A stretch of DNA of 64,000 nucleotides from Methanoculleus sp. UBA430 (lineage in GTDB: Archaea > Halobacteriota > Methanomicrobia > Methanomicrobiales > Methanoculleaceae), in NCBI RefSeq assembly GCF_002506585.1, contig NZ_DAXW01000009.1:260346-324345 (forward strand). Direction: 5' to 3'. The translations under genes and the position numbers were made by a program. Shown here piece by piece: positions 17,180-25,515 of this stretch (positions are counted from its first letter, which is position 1; each line of letters begins with the position of its first letter). Under the pieces are notes generated by a model, which saw nothing but the letters and a program-made list of their open reading frames with translations, did not search any database and had not been told where the DNA came from.

Positions 17180-17941
17180 ATGAGCGGGGTAACGATACGG
17201 AATCTCGGCAAGGCCTTCCCCAAGGAAGACGGCACCATGACGCAGGCGCTCGAGGGTGTCAACCTCGACATCAGGGACGAAGAGTTCATCTGCCTGGTCG
17301 GACCTTCCGGATGTGGGAAGACGACACTCTTACGGATCATTGCCGGGCTCGAGACCGCGACCACCGGGAGCGTCATCGTCGACGGCCGCGCCGTCACCGG
17401 CCCTGACCCGAAGCGCGGGATGGTATTCCAGGAGTACTCCCTCTTCCCCTGGCGGAGGGTGGTCGACAACGTCGCCTTCGGCCTGGAGATGCGGGGTGTC
17501 GGAAAGGAAGAGCGCCGGAAGACGGCAGACCACTACATCGAGATGGTCGGCCTCTCTCAGTTTCGGGACGCCTACCCCTACGAACTCTCCGGCGGGATGC
17601 GGCAGCGGGTGGCGATCGCCCGGGCGCTCGCAAACGACCCCGACGTCCTCCTCATGGACGAACCGTTCGGGGCGCTTGATGCCCAGACCCGGAACCGGAT
17701 GCAGAAAGAGCTTCTCTCCCTCTGGGAGAAGACGAAGAAGACGATCGTCTTCGTCACCCACAGCGTCGATGAGGCGGTATACCTCTCTGACCGGATCGTT
17801 GTCCTCGCACCAAGGCCAGGGACGGTCCGGGAGAGCATCACCATCCCCTGGCCCCGGCCGCGGGACCGGACCAGCGCTGAGTTCGCGGAGGTTCGCCGAC
17901 GGGTGCTCCGGATGATCGACGAGAGCGAAAGCGCCCAGTAA
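17180..17941 (+). CDS. ABC transporter ATPase (SsuB/TauB type)
   Basis: A 253-residue nucleotide-binding subunit with Walker A Gly-Pro-Ser-Gly-Cys-Gly-Lys-Thr-Thr near residue 41, Q-loop Gln-Glu-Tyr, the signature Leu-Ser-Gly-Gly-Met-Arg-Gln-Arg near residue 137, Walker B Leu-Leu-Met-Asp-Glu-Pro-Phe near 160, and the switch His in Val-Thr-His-Ser. The Met-Arg variant of the signature is typical of the nitrate/sulfonate ATPases. The ATG at 17180 immediately follows the permease TGA. A T-rich trailer follows around 17944-17970. Confidence 0.92.
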   Translation: MSGVTIRNLGKAFPKEDGTMTQALEGVNLDIRDEEFICLVGPSGCGKTTLLRIIAGLETATTGSVIVDGRAVTGPDPKRGMVFQEYSLFPWRRVVDNVAFGLEMRGVGKEERRKTADHYIEMVGLSQFRDAYPYELSGGMRQRVAIARALANDPDVLLMDEPFGALDAQTRNRMQKELLSLWEKTKKTIVFVTHSVDEAVYLSDRIVVLAPRPGTVRESITIPWPRPRDRTSAEFAEVRRRVLRMIDESESAQ

Positions 17942-18002
17942 GGTTTATTAGAAGAAATCTCCATTTTATAAAGCACTCAAAGATCGGCAGGAGTTTTTAA
18001 AG

Positions 18003-18515
18003 ATGGTACGAAAACCAGCGAAGATGTACAGGAATCTCGCAAAGAAAGCATATACACGCAGGGAATACATGGGCGGCGTGCCGGGCAGCAAGGTCGTGCA
18101 GTTTGATATGGGCAACCTTAGCCAGGACTTCCCGGTCGAGCTCTCCATCGTGGCCGAGGAGACCTGCCAGATACGGCACACGGCCCTTGAGGCCGCCCGT
18201 ACCGGCATCAACAGGCAGCTCCAGAAGGAGGTCGGGAGGGCGAACTACCACTTAAAGATCCGGACCTTCCCGCACCACGTTCTCCGTGAGAACAAGCAGG
18301 CAACCGGCGCAGGTGCGGACCGTGTCTCGGAAGGCATGCGTCTTGCCTTCGGGAAGGCCGTCGGCACCGCGGCGCGGGTTGAACGTGGCCAGAAGGTCTT
18401 CTCCGTCTGGACAAACCCACAGTACGCCGAGAAGGCAAAGGCCTCCCTCCGGCGCGGAATCTACAAGATCCCGACCCCCGCAAGGATCGTCGAAGAACAG
18501 GTACCGGTAGCGTAA
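18003..18515 (+). CDS. rpl10e: Large-subunit ribosomal protein L10e (uL16)
   Basis: The 170-residue archaeal homologue of bacterial L16, located near the peptidyl transferase centre. It begins Met-Val-Arg-Lys-Pro-Ala-Lys-Met-Tyr-Arg and contains the conserved Arg-Thr-Phe-Pro-His-His-Val-Leu-Arg-Glu-Asn segment (near residue 87) and Gly-Ala-Asp-Arg-Val motif near residue 104. It is a single-gene unit, with GGCAGGAG upstream of the ATG and a T run after a small inverted repeat downstream. Annotators call it either L10e or L16. Confidence 0.97.
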   Translation: MVRKPAKMYRNLAKKAYTRREYMGGVPGSKVVQFDMGNLSQDFPVELSIVAEETCQIRHTALEAARTGINRQLQKEVGRANYHLKIRTFPHHVLRENKQATGAGADRVSEGMRLAFGKAVGTAARVERGQKVFSVWTNPQYAEKAKASLRRGIYKIPTPARIVEEQVPVA

Positions 18516-18519
18516 ACTC

Positions 18520-18545
18520 GCATCCCGCCCCATCCTTTTTGCGGG
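18520..18545 (+). terminator. GC hairpin with oligo-T after the L10e gene
   Basis: CCCGCCCC, then ATCCTTTTT, then GCGGGG form a weak stem with the T run in the loop, a few bases after the stop codon. Short T runs in this position are typical archaeal terminators. Confidence 0.4.
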
Positions 18546-18589
18546 GAGCGTCCCGCTGGAGAGTAGAACCGGTACCTGGGGGAATATAA

Positions 18590-18600
18590 CTTTTTATAGT
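18590..18600 (+). promoter_or_regulatory. TATA-like element before the fumarase/KOR/Suc operon
   Basis: CTTTTTATAG lies about 22-29 nt upstream of the first start codon, which itself follows AGTATAA. No clear ribosome site intervenes, so the first gene may be translated from a leaderless or very short-leader mRNA. Confidence 0.5.
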
Positions 18601-18618
18601 CGCTTCCCACCAGTATAA

Positions 18619-19458
18619 ATGATGGTTAATCCGGCAGATCCGACGCTTTCGAGCGAACTGGCAGACGCCACAGAGAGAGCCCTCAAAGAGGCCGAAATCC
18701 GCCTCCCCCCCGACGTCCTTGCTGCGCTCCGGAGGGCGGCGGCGGCCGAGAGAGACGAGATCGCGCGGCAGGAACTTACCAACATTCTGGAAAATATTAC
18801 ACTCGCCGGGGAGCGCCAGGTGCCGATCTGCCAGGATACCGGTGTGCCGGTGGTCTACCTCACCCTCCCTCCCGACGTCCCGTTCACACCCGCCCTCAAC
18901 GATGCGGTGCGGGAAGGGGTGCGCCGGGCGACGGCCAGCATCCCGCTCCGCCCCAACGTCGTCGACCCGCTCACCCGGAAGAACTCCGGAGACAACACCG
19001 GCGACGATATGCCAGCGGTCCACGTGACGCCAGGGGTCCGATTCGAGGTGACGGTGCTCCCGAAAGGAGCGGGCTCCGAAAACGTCTCGCGGATCGGGAT
19101 GCTCCTCCCCTCGCAGGCAAAGGATATCCCGAGGTTCGTCGTGGAGACGATGCTCATCGCGGGGGGCAAACCCTGCCCCCCCGTGATCCTCGGCGTCGGG
19201 ATCGGCGGGACCTTCGATACGGCGGCAGCGCTCGCAAAAGAAGCCCTGCTCCTCCCGGTCGACACCATGGACCCCTACGAGCAGGAGATCTGCGACGCGG
19301 TGAACGCCCTCGGCATCGGGCCGATGGGGCTTGGCGGCGATACGACGGCGCTCGCGGTGAAGGTGAAGCGGGCGGGCTGCCACACCGCATCCCTCCCGGT
19401 GGCGGTGAACGTCCAGTGCTGGGCATGCCGCCGGGCAACCGTGGAGGTGAAACGGTGA
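18619..19458 (+). CDS. Fumarate hydratase, alpha (N-terminal domain) subunit
   Basis: The iron-sulfur class I fumarase large subunit (TtdA/FumA-N like), 279 residues. Three cysteines fit the 4Fe-4S ligands: Cys in Cys-Gln-Asp-Thr-Gly near residue 71, Cys in the Cys-Pro-Pro-Val-Ile-Leu-Gly-Val-Gly-Ile-Gly-Gly motif near residue 190, and the C-terminal Cys-Trp-Ala-Cys. It hydrates fumarate to malate or the reverse; in methanogens it works toward fumarate. Two adjacent ATG codons (18619, 18622) compete. It overlaps the beta gene by 4 bp (GTGA). L-tartrate dehydratase is the main alternative. Confidence 0.9.
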   Translation: MMVNPADPTLSSELADATERALKEAEIRLPPDVLAALRRAAAAERDEIARQELTNILENITLAGERQVPICQDTGVPVVYLTLPPDVPFTPALNDAVREGVRRATASIPLRPNVVDPLTRKNSGDNTGDDMPAVHVTPGVRFEVTVLPKGAGSENVSRIGMLLPSQAKDIPRFVVETMLIAGGKPCPPVILGVGIGGTFDTAAALAKEALLLPVDTMDPYEQEICDAVNALGIGPMGLGGDTTALAVKVKRAGCHTASLPVAVNVQCWACRRATVEVKR

Positions 19459-20000
19459 CGGACCTTACGACACCGCTCGGCGACGAGGTCCTCTCGCTCC
19501 GGGCGGGCGACAGGGTCACCCTCTCCGGGACGATCTACACCGCCCGGGACGAGGCCCACCTCCGCATGATGGAGGAGGGTATCCCCTTCGATCCCAGGGG
19601 CGCTGTGGTCTACCACTGCGGCCCGGTAGTCCAGAACGGCCGGCTCGTCGTTGCCGGACCCACGACGTCCGCCCGGATGAACGCGCTTTCGGGCTTCCTG
19701 CTCGACGCGGGTGTCCGCGCCCTCATCGGGAAAGGCGGCATGGGACCTGAAGTGGTCGAGCAGCTTCGGGGGCGCGGGGTCTACCTCGCGCTCACGGGCG
19801 GATGCGCCGCGCTCGCGGCCGCCCGCATGGACCTTAAAGGCGTCTATTTCGAAGACCTCGGCATGGCCGAGGCGATCTGGGTCATCAAGGCCGATCGCCT
19901 GCCGCTGACGGTCGGGATCGATGCACACGGCGGCGATCTCTTCCATGCAGTACGCGAGAAAGCGAAAACACAATTTCACCAGCGATTCAACATAAGATAG
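19455..20000 (+). CDS. Fumarate hydratase, beta (C-terminal domain) subunit
   Basis: The 181-residue small subunit, matching the swivelling C-terminal domain of class I fumarases: Gly-Asp-x-Val-Thr-Leu-Ser-Gly near residue 18, the Gly-Pro-Thr-Thr-Ser-Ala-Arg-Met substrate motif near 69 and Gly-Lys-Gly-Gly-Met near 93. The start is the GTG at 19455, which overlaps the alpha stop; the frame is open further upstream but that lies inside the alpha gene. Split alpha/beta subunits are usual in archaea. It is followed after 11 bases by the KOR genes. Confidence 0.9.
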   Translation: MTDLTTPLGDEVLSLRAGDRVTLSGTIYTARDEAHLRMMEEGIPFDPRGAVVYHCGPVVQNGRLVVAGPTTSARMNALSGFLLDAGVRALIGKGGMGPEVVEQLRGRGVYLALTGGCAALAAARMDLKGVYFEDLGMAEAIWVIKADRLPLTVGIDAHGGDLFHAVREKAKTQFHQRFNIR

Positions 20001-20011
20001 GATACGGTCTC

Positions 20012-20284
20012 ATGAAACTCGTCATCGATGAAAGCCGCTGCAAGGGGTGCAACCTCTGCGTGCTGGTCTGCCCCTACGGGATCTTTGCGGAGGGGACGGA
20101 ACTCAATAGCCGGGGGATCGTCTCCCCGGTCCTCGACCGCCCCGAACGGTGCACGAACTGCAGGCTGCAGGCGCTCTACGGGCGGATGCTCTGCGGAGTT
20201 TGCCGGATGATCTGCCCCGATCAGGCGATTGCCTGGGTCGAGGAGAGGCCGTTTGAGCCTCATCGGGTTGAGGTGGAGTTTTGA
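20012..20284 (+). CDS. korD: 2-oxoglutarate:ferredoxin oxidoreductase, delta (ferredoxin-like) subunit
   Basis: A 90-residue 2x[4Fe-4S] electron-transfer subunit. The first cluster motif Cys-Lys-Gly-Cys-Asn-Leu-Cys-Val-Leu-Val-Cys-Pro starts near residue 10; a second Cys group (Cys-Thr-Asn-Cys-Arg, then Cys-Gly-Val-Cys, then Cys-Pro) follows with wider spacing than standard. It passes electrons between ferredoxin and the TPP-containing core. The gene order delta-alpha-beta-gamma is typical of methanogen KOR. It overlaps korA by 4 bp. Confidence 0.9.
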   Translation: MKLVIDESRCKGCNLCVLVCPYGIFAEGTELNSRGIVSPVLDRPERCTNCRLQALYGRMLCGVCRMICPDQAIAWVEERPFEPHRVEVEF

Positions 20285-21381
20285 GCAGAGTTGAGTTCAT
20301 GCAGGGCAACACCGCCTGTGCGGAGGGCGCCCTCGCCGCCGGATGCCGGTTCTTCGGCGGCTACCCGATCACGCCGTCGACGGAGATCGCCGAGACGATG
20401 GCCCGGAGACTCCCGAAGGCCGGCGGGGTCTTCATCTCTATGGAGGACGAACTCGCGAGCATCGCCGCGGTGATCGGCGCCGCCTGGACCGGGGCCCGCG
20501 CCATGACCGCAACGAGCGGCCCGGGGTTCTCGCTGATGATGGAGAACATCGGCTACGCGGCGATGACCGAGACACCGTGCGTCGTCGTCAACGTCCAGCG
20601 GGGCGGCCCGAGCACCGGCCAGCCGACACGGGCGGCGCAGGGGGATATGTTCCAGTGCCGGTTCGGGTCGCACGGCGACTACAGCACCATCGCGCTCACC
20701 CCGAACTCCGTCCAGGAGATGTTCGACCTGACGGTGAAAGCGTTCGACCTCGCGGACCGATTCAGGGTCCCGACCTTCCTGATGGCCGATGAGATCGTAG
20801 GCCACATGCGGGAACGGGTGACCATCCCCGACTCGGTCGAGGCCACGTCTCCGCGCCCGCTCGCGGAAGGTTCGCTCCCCTTCGAAGCCAACGAAAACGG
20901 CATCCCGGGGTTCGCACCCTTCGGCTCGGGGAGGGCGGTCCACGTGACCGGCCTCACCCACGACGAACGTGGTTACCCGGATACGACCGACCCGGAGGCG
21001 CACGATAGGCTCGTGCGGCGCCTGGTCACGAAGATTGAGTCGGCCCGCCGCGCAATCGCCGACTACGAGGTGATGAACCCCGACGCCGAGACGGTCTTCG
21101 TCACCTACGGTGCGCCGTCCCGGACGGTGGAGCAGGTGATCCACGACCGGCCGGGCGACTCGATCGGTCATCTGCGCCTGCGGGTCGTCTGGCCGTTCCC
21201 GGAGTTTGCCCTCAAGGAGTTCCCGAACGCAAAGGTCTTCCTGATGCCGGAACTGAACCTGGGCCAGATGGTGCGTGAGGTCCAGCGTCACGTGGACCAG
21301 CCGGTCGTAGCGATCCCAAAGATTGGAGGAGAACTCCACACTCCCGCCGAACTCGTCAGTGCACTGGAGGAGCACCGATGA
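20281..21381 (+). CDS. korA: 2-oxoglutarate:ferredoxin oxidoreductase, alpha subunit
   Basis: A 366-residue subunit with the N-terminal Gly-Asn-Thr-Ala-Cys-Ala-Glu-Gly-Ala motif and Gly-Tyr-Pro-Ile-Thr-Pro-Ser-Thr-Glu near residue 28, the KOR/POR alpha hallmark. The next segment Thr-Ser-Gly-Pro-Gly-Phe-Ser is also canonical. In a CO2-fixing methanogen it helps carboxylate succinyl-CoA to 2-oxoglutarate. A TTG at 20281 overlapping the korD stop gives the typical full N-terminus; an ATG at 20299 would remove six conserved residues. Confidence 0.93.
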   Translation: MSRVEFMQGNTACAEGALAAGCRFFGGYPITPSTEIAETMARRLPKAGGVFISMEDELASIAAVIGAAWTGARAMTATSGPGFSLMMENIGYAAMTETPCVVVNVQRGGPSTGQPTRAAQGDMFQCRFGSHGDYSTIALTPNSVQEMFDLTVKAFDLADRFRVPTFLMADEIVGHMRERVTIPDSVEATSPRPLAEGSLPFEANENGIPGFAPFGSGRAVHVTGLTHDERGYPDTTDPEAHDRLVRRLVTKIESARRAIADYEVMNPDAETVFVTYGAPSRTVEQVIHDRPGDSIGHLRLRVVWPFPEFALKEFPNAKVFLMPELNLGQMVREVQRHVDQPVVAIPKIGGELHTPAELVSALEEHR

Positions 21382-22166
21382 GCGCGTCCGAATGGTTCCG
21401 GGAAGACCGCCTTCCCCACATCTACTGCACGGGGTGCGGCAACGGGACGGTCATCAACTGCACCCTCGCGGCCGTGGAGGAGATGGGCTGGAAGCGGGAC
21501 GAGACGGTTTTCGTCTCCGGGATCGGGTGCTCGTCCCGTGCTCCCGGCTACATCCTCACCGACTCGCTCCACACCACCCACGGCCGGGCGCTTGCGTTCG
21601 CCACCGGGGTGAAGATGGCCCGACCGGAGTTCAACGTCGTCGTCTTCACGGGCGACGGGGACCTTGCCGCCATCGGCGGAAACCACTTCATCCACGCCTG
21701 CCGCCGGAACGTGGATATGACGGTGGTCTGCATGAACAACCAGATCTACGGCATGACCGGCGGGCAGGGGAGCCCGACGACGCCGCCCGGGGCCATCTCG
21801 ACGACGACACCCTACGGGGCGAGCGAACCGGCCTTCGACCTCGCCGAACTTGCGGTCGCCGCCGGCGCAAACTACGTCGCCCGCTGGACGTCCTACCACG
21901 TCAAAGAACTCACGAAGGCCGTCACGACCGGGATGCAGACGCCGGGGCTCGCTTTTGTCGAGGTACGGACCCAGTGCCCGACGAACTACGGCCGCCACAA
22001 CAAGCTCCGGACCGTCCCGGCGATGATCGAGCACATCCGGAGCCACGCGATGCTTGTGGAGAAATACAACCGCCTGACGGCGGAAGGAAAGCCGATCCCC
22101 GAGGGCACCTTCACCGTCGGGGAGCTGGTCCGAAGGAGCCGGCCGGCGATGGGGGTGCGGCGATGA
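21378..22166 (+). CDS. korB: 2-oxoglutarate:ferredoxin oxidoreductase, beta subunit (TPP-binding)
   Basis: A 262-residue TPP-binding subunit. Seen: Tyr-Cys-Thr-Gly-Cys-Gly-Asn-Gly near residue 15, Gly-Ile-Gly-Cys-Ser-Ser near 53, the TPP motif Gly-Asp-Gly-Asp-Leu-Ala-Ala-Ile-Gly-Gly-Asn near 94 and Asn-Asn-x-Ile-Tyr-Gly-Met-Thr-Gly-Gly-Gln near 121. This closely follows the KOR beta pattern. It overlaps korA and korC by 4 bp each. Confidence 0.93.
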   Translation: MSASEWFREDRLPHIYCTGCGNGTVINCTLAAVEEMGWKRDETVFVSGIGCSSRAPGYILTDSLHTTHGRALAFATGVKMARPEFNVVVFTGDGDLAAIGGNHFIHACRRNVDMTVVCMNNQIYGMTGGQGSPTTPPGAISTTTPYGASEPAFDLAELAVAAGANYVARWTSYHVKELTKAVTTGMQTPGLAFVEVRTQCPTNYGRHNKLRTVPAMIEHIRSHAMLVEKYNRLTAEGKPIPEGTFTVGELVRRSRPAMGVRR

Positions 22167-22702
22167 GGCACGAAGTCAGGTTCTCGGGCTACGGCGGGCA
22201 GGGGATCATCCTCTCCGCGGTCATCCTCGGCCGGGCGGCGGCGCTCTATGACGGGAAGTATGCCGTCCAGACGCAGGTCTACGGCCCGGAGGCCCGGGGC
22301 GGGGCCTCGATGGGGCAGGTGGTCATCGACGATGCGCCGATCCTCTATCCCGAGGTGGCGGACCCCGACATCTACGTCATCATGTCCCAGCAGGGGTTCG
22401 AGAAGTATGGGACCCGTGCCAGGGAGGACGCAGTCATGCTCATCGATGCCGACCTGGTCCGGTCACGTCCGGCCTGCCGGGCCTACGAGATCCCGGCGAC
22501 GGCGGAGGCGAAGACCGCCCTCGGCCGGGAGATCGTCGCGAACATCGTGATGATCGGCGCCCTTGTGGCGGCGACCGAGATCGTGAGCAGGGAGGCGATC
22601 GAGCGTGCGGTGCTCGACAGTGTCCCCAAGGGCACGGAGAACCTGAACATCAAAGCACTGAAACGGGGATTTGAACTCGGAGAACGAGCGTGTAAACCAT
22701 GA
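22163..22702 (+). CDS. korC: 2-oxoglutarate:ferredoxin oxidoreductase, gamma subunit
   Basis: A 179-residue gamma subunit beginning at ATG 22163, which overlaps the korB stop. The N-terminal Phe-Ser-Gly-Tyr-Gly-Gly-Gln-Gly-Ile motif (residues 7-15) and the Tyr-Gly-Pro-Glu-Ala-Arg-Gly-Gly segment near residue 40 define the POR/KOR gamma fold. It completes a four-subunit enzyme. The same frame stays open much further upstream, but that is out of phase with korB and not coding. It overlaps sucC by 4 bp. Confidence 0.93.
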   Translation: MRHEVRFSGYGGQGIILSAVILGRAAALYDGKYAVQTQVYGPEARGGASMGQVVIDDAPILYPEVADPDIYVIMSQQGFEKYGTRAREDAVMLIDADLVRSRPACRAYEIPATAEAKTALGREIVANIVMIGALVAATEIVSREAIERAVLDSVPKGTENLNIKALKRGFELGERACKP

Positions 22703-23784
22703 AGATGCTGGAGTACGAGGCTAAACCAATCTTTTCACAGTATGGCATACCGGTCCCGAAGGGAGTTCTCATCCGGTCACCGGACGAGGTCACGGCACAC
22801 CTGACGGAACTGGGTGACGGCGTGGTGCTGAAGGCGCAGGTGGACGTCGGCGGGCGGGGGAAGGCCGGCGGCGTCCTGATGGCCGACGGAGCGACGGCGA
22901 GCGAGACCGCCCGCGAACTCTTCTCGCGGGAGATCAAGGGCGTCCCGGTCAGGGAGATCCTGGTCGAGGAGCGGCTGGCGATCGAGCACGAATACTACGT
23001 CAGCATTGCCATCGACCGGTCGAGCAAACAGCCGGTGATCCTCTTTGCCGATGCGGGCGGGGTGGAGATCGAGAACGCGGCGAAAGCGGACGAATCAGCT
23101 ATCCGTAGGGTCATCGTGGCCCCGCTCCTCCGTGACATCCCGCCGTTCCTGATGCGGGAACTCCTCGGCGGAGCCCCGAAGGAACTCGCGCCCGTCATCA
23201 ACAGCCTCTACCACGTCTTCCAGGAGAAAGACGCCATGCTCGCAGAGATCAATCCCCTGGTGACAACGCCGCGGGGCGTCTATGCGGCAGACGCGAAGCT
23301 GATCGTCGACGACAACGCCCTCGCCCGGCAGGGGATAACGGTCAACCGCGACCTCTCCGAGCGTGAGCGTGAGGCAGAGCAGCACGGCTTTTCGTACGTG
23401 GAACTCGACGGGACTATCGGGGTCATCGGGAACGGCGCCGGGCTCACGATGTCGACGCTCGACCTCATCGAGTATTACAACGGGCGGGCGGCGAACTTCC
23501 TCGACGTCGGGGGCGGCGCCGACCAGGAGCGCGTGAAGCACGCGGTCAGGCTCGTCGCGAGCATGCCGAAGGTCTCGGTGATCGTGGTCAACCTCCTTGG
23601 CGGGATAACCCGGTGTGACGAGGTCGCGAAAGGCATCATCGCCGCCGGCGTCGCGCCGACGGTCATCGTCCGGATGGCCGGGACGAACGAGGAGGAAGGG
23701 CGGCGGCTGCTCGCGGAATGCGGCTACCGGATGCTCGAGAGCATGGATGCGGCCGTGAAGGCGGCGATGGAGGTGCGATCATGA
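22699..23784 (+). CDS. sucC: Succinyl-CoA synthetase, beta subunit
   Basis: A 361-residue ADP- or GDP-forming subunit. It has an ATP-grasp domain (Lys-Ala-Gln-Val-x-Val-Gly-Gly-Arg-Gly-Lys near residue 45), the Glu-Ile-Asn-Pro-Leu-Val motif near residue 182, and the Asn-Gly-Ala-Gly-Leu and Asp-Val-Gly-Gly-Gly-Ala motifs in the C-terminal flavodoxin-like domain. It forms succinyl-CoA from succinate, directly upstream of the KOR reaction in the reductive path. It overlaps korC and sucD by 4 bp each. Confidence 0.95.
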   Translation: MKMLEYEAKPIFSQYGIPVPKGVLIRSPDEVTAHLTELGDGVVLKAQVDVGGRGKAGGVLMADGATASETARELFSREIKGVPVREILVEERLAIEHEYYVSIAIDRSSKQPVILFADAGGVEIENAAKADESAIRRVIVAPLLRDIPPFLMRELLGGAPKELAPVINSLYHVFQEKDAMLAEINPLVTTPRGVYAADAKLIVDDNALARQGITVNRDLSEREREAEQHGFSYVELDGTIGVIGNGAGLTMSTLDLIEYYNGRAANFLDVGGGADQERVKHAVRLVASMPKVSVIVVNLLGGITRCDEVAKGIIAAGVAPTVIVRMAGTNEEEGRRLLAECGYRMLESMDAAVKAAMEVRS

Positions 23785-24647
23785 TCTACGGCGACAAAAA
23801 CCTCGGTGTCATCGTCCAGAACATCACCGGCAAGCAGGGCACGTTCCACACGGAGCTGATGAACGCCTACGCGCGCGAGGTCGGCGGGCGGGGCGTCGTC
23901 GCGGGGGTTGCGCCCGGCAAGGGCGGGCGTGAGGTCCACGGCGTCCCGGTCTACAACACGGTACGTGAGGCGCTCAGGGAGCACGATGCGACCGCGAGCG
24001 TCTGCTTCGTGCCGGGAAGCGCCGCGGGCGACTCGATCATGGAGGCGGCGCACGCCGGGATCGACCTTGCAGTCGTCATCACCGAGCACATCCCGGTTCA
24101 CGACGCCATGAAGGCCATCGCCTACGCGAAACTCCACGATTGCGCGGTCATCGGCCCGAACTGTCCGGGCCTCCTCTCGCCGGGGGAGTGCAAACTCGGG
24201 ATCATGCCGGCCCACCTCACCCGCCGCGGGAACGTCGGCGTCGTCTCCCGGAGCGGTACCCTCACCTACGAAGTCGTCGACGAGCTCACCCGCGCCGGCA
24301 TCGGCCAGAGCACGGTCGTCGGGATCGGCGGCGACCCGGTGATCGGCCAGACCTTCGTGGACGTGCTCGCGCGGTTCGAGGAAGACCCCCAGACGAAGGC
24401 CGTCGTCGTCATCGGCGAGGTGGGCGGGAACCTGGAGGAAGAAGGCGTGCGGTCGACCGATCTTCCCCTCGTCACCTACATCGCCGGCGTGAGCGCCCCG
24501 CCCGAAAAGCGGATGGGCCACGCGGGGGCGATCATCGAGGGTGGCGAAGGCGACGCGCGTTCCAAGGTCAGAAGGCTCGCCGCCCTCAACGTCCCGGTCG
24601 CCTCCCGGCCATCGGAGATACCGGGGTTGATTCGCGAGGTGTTATGA
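23781..24647 (+). CDS. sucD: Succinyl-CoA synthetase, alpha subunit
   Basis: A 288-residue CoA-binding subunit. Seen: Gly-Lys-Gln-Gly near residue 15 in the Rossmann CoA-binding domain, Val-Ala-Gly-Val-Ala-Pro-Gly-Lys-Gly-Gly near 40, and the phospho-His motif Gly-His-Ala-Gly-Ala-Ile near residue 244. The ATG at 23781 overlaps the sucC stop; a longer in-frame form starting at 23718 lies inside sucC and is rejected. It overlaps the DacZ gene by 4 bp. Confidence 0.95.
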   Translation: MIYGDKNLGVIVQNITGKQGTFHTELMNAYAREVGGRGVVAGVAPGKGGREVHGVPVYNTVREALREHDATASVCFVPGSAAGDSIMEAAHAGIDLAVVITEHIPVHDAMKAIAYAKLHDCAVIGPNCPGLLSPGECKLGIMPAHLTRRGNVGVVSRSGTLTYEVVDELTRAGIGQSTVVGIGGDPVIGQTFVDVLARFEEDPQTKAVVVIGEVGGNLEEEGVRSTDLPLVTYIAGVSAPPEKRMGHAGAIIEGGEGDARSKVRRLAALNVPVASRPSEIPGLIREVL

Positions 24648-25456
24648 ACGGCGACCTGATGCTTGCCACTGCCTGTGAAGTGGCGGTGAAGATCAACGCG
24701 CGGGCGGTCGTCTCATTCGTCGACCAGACCCCGATCCCCCCCGGAGTACCCGAGATCGCGATCATCTGGGTGCAGGAGCTGCAACTCGACGTCTTGAAAG
24801 ACCTCACCATGCACGACATCCTGGAGGTGAGCGAACGGCACATGCTCGATGCTGCCGTCCACCTCTACCTCCGGCGGAACCTGGAGAGCGGTCTCGTCGT
24901 CGGCGTCTTTCCCTACGCCGTCATCATCTACGACATCGAGGAGGGGAAGAACTTCATCAACCTCAAGGACTTCTCCGACATCGTTCCCCGCGAGGTGCTC
25001 CACGCGGCTCTTTCGCTCGCCCTTGAGATCGCGGTCGAAGGCAGGGAAGGACGGTCTATCGGCACCGCGTTCATCATCGGAGACCCGGAAGAGATCTTCA
25101 AACACTCCCACCAGGCGATCCTCAACCCCTACCAGGGGCAGCCCGCCGCGCTGCGGGACATCAAGAACAAGGATACCTGGGAGAGCGTCAAAGAGTTCGC
25201 CCAGCTCGACGGCGTCTTCGTCATCGACAAGACCGGCGAGGTGCGATCGGCGGGACGCTACCTCGACGTCACCGGGCGGGGTATCGCTCTCCCGAGCGGC
25301 CTTGGGGGAAGGCACCGCGCAACCGCGTCCATCACGCACGAGATCCCGGCCATCGGCATCACGGTCTCCGAGAGCGGAGGTATGGTCCGCATCTTTCGGG
25401 ACGGCAACTGCAAGATCGGCATCCGTGCCGACATCCGTGTCCGGAGTGACGGTTAG
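24644..25456 (+). CDS. dacZ: DacZ-type diadenylate cyclase (c-di-AMP synthase)
   Basis: A 270-residue protein with an N-terminal alpha/beta domain (about 1-125, pyruvate-kinase-like in known DacZ proteins) and a C-terminal DAC domain (about 130-265). The catalytic motifs are Asp-Gly-Val at residues 189-191 and Arg-His-Arg at 223-225, equivalent to DGA and RHR of DisA. It would condense two ATP to cyclic di-AMP, an osmolyte and potassium signal in euryarchaea. Its ATG overlaps the sucD stop by 4 bp, making it the last gene of the fumarase-KOR-Suc run. No membrane segment is seen. Confidence 0.88.
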   Translation: MNGDLMLATACEVAVKINARAVVSFVDQTPIPPGVPEIAIIWVQELQLDVLKDLTMHDILEVSERHMLDAAVHLYLRRNLESGLVVGVFPYAVIIYDIEEGKNFINLKDFSDIVPREVLHAALSLALEIAVEGREGRSIGTAFIIGDPEEIFKHSHQAILNPYQGQPAALRDIKNKDTWESVKEFAQLDGVFVIDKTGEVRSAGRYLDVTGRGIALPSGLGGRHRATASITHEIPAIGITVSESGGMVRIFRDGNCKIGIRADIRVRSDG

Positions 25457-25515
25457 AAATGGTTATATGAATTGCAATCATTTCTTTATCATACTTTAGA
25501 ACTACGGTGGATTTG

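Noticed and set aside
25507..25515. GTG at 25507 as the SAM synthetase start
   Set aside because: GGTGG there serves as the ribosome site for the ATG at 25516, which gives the usual N-terminus.
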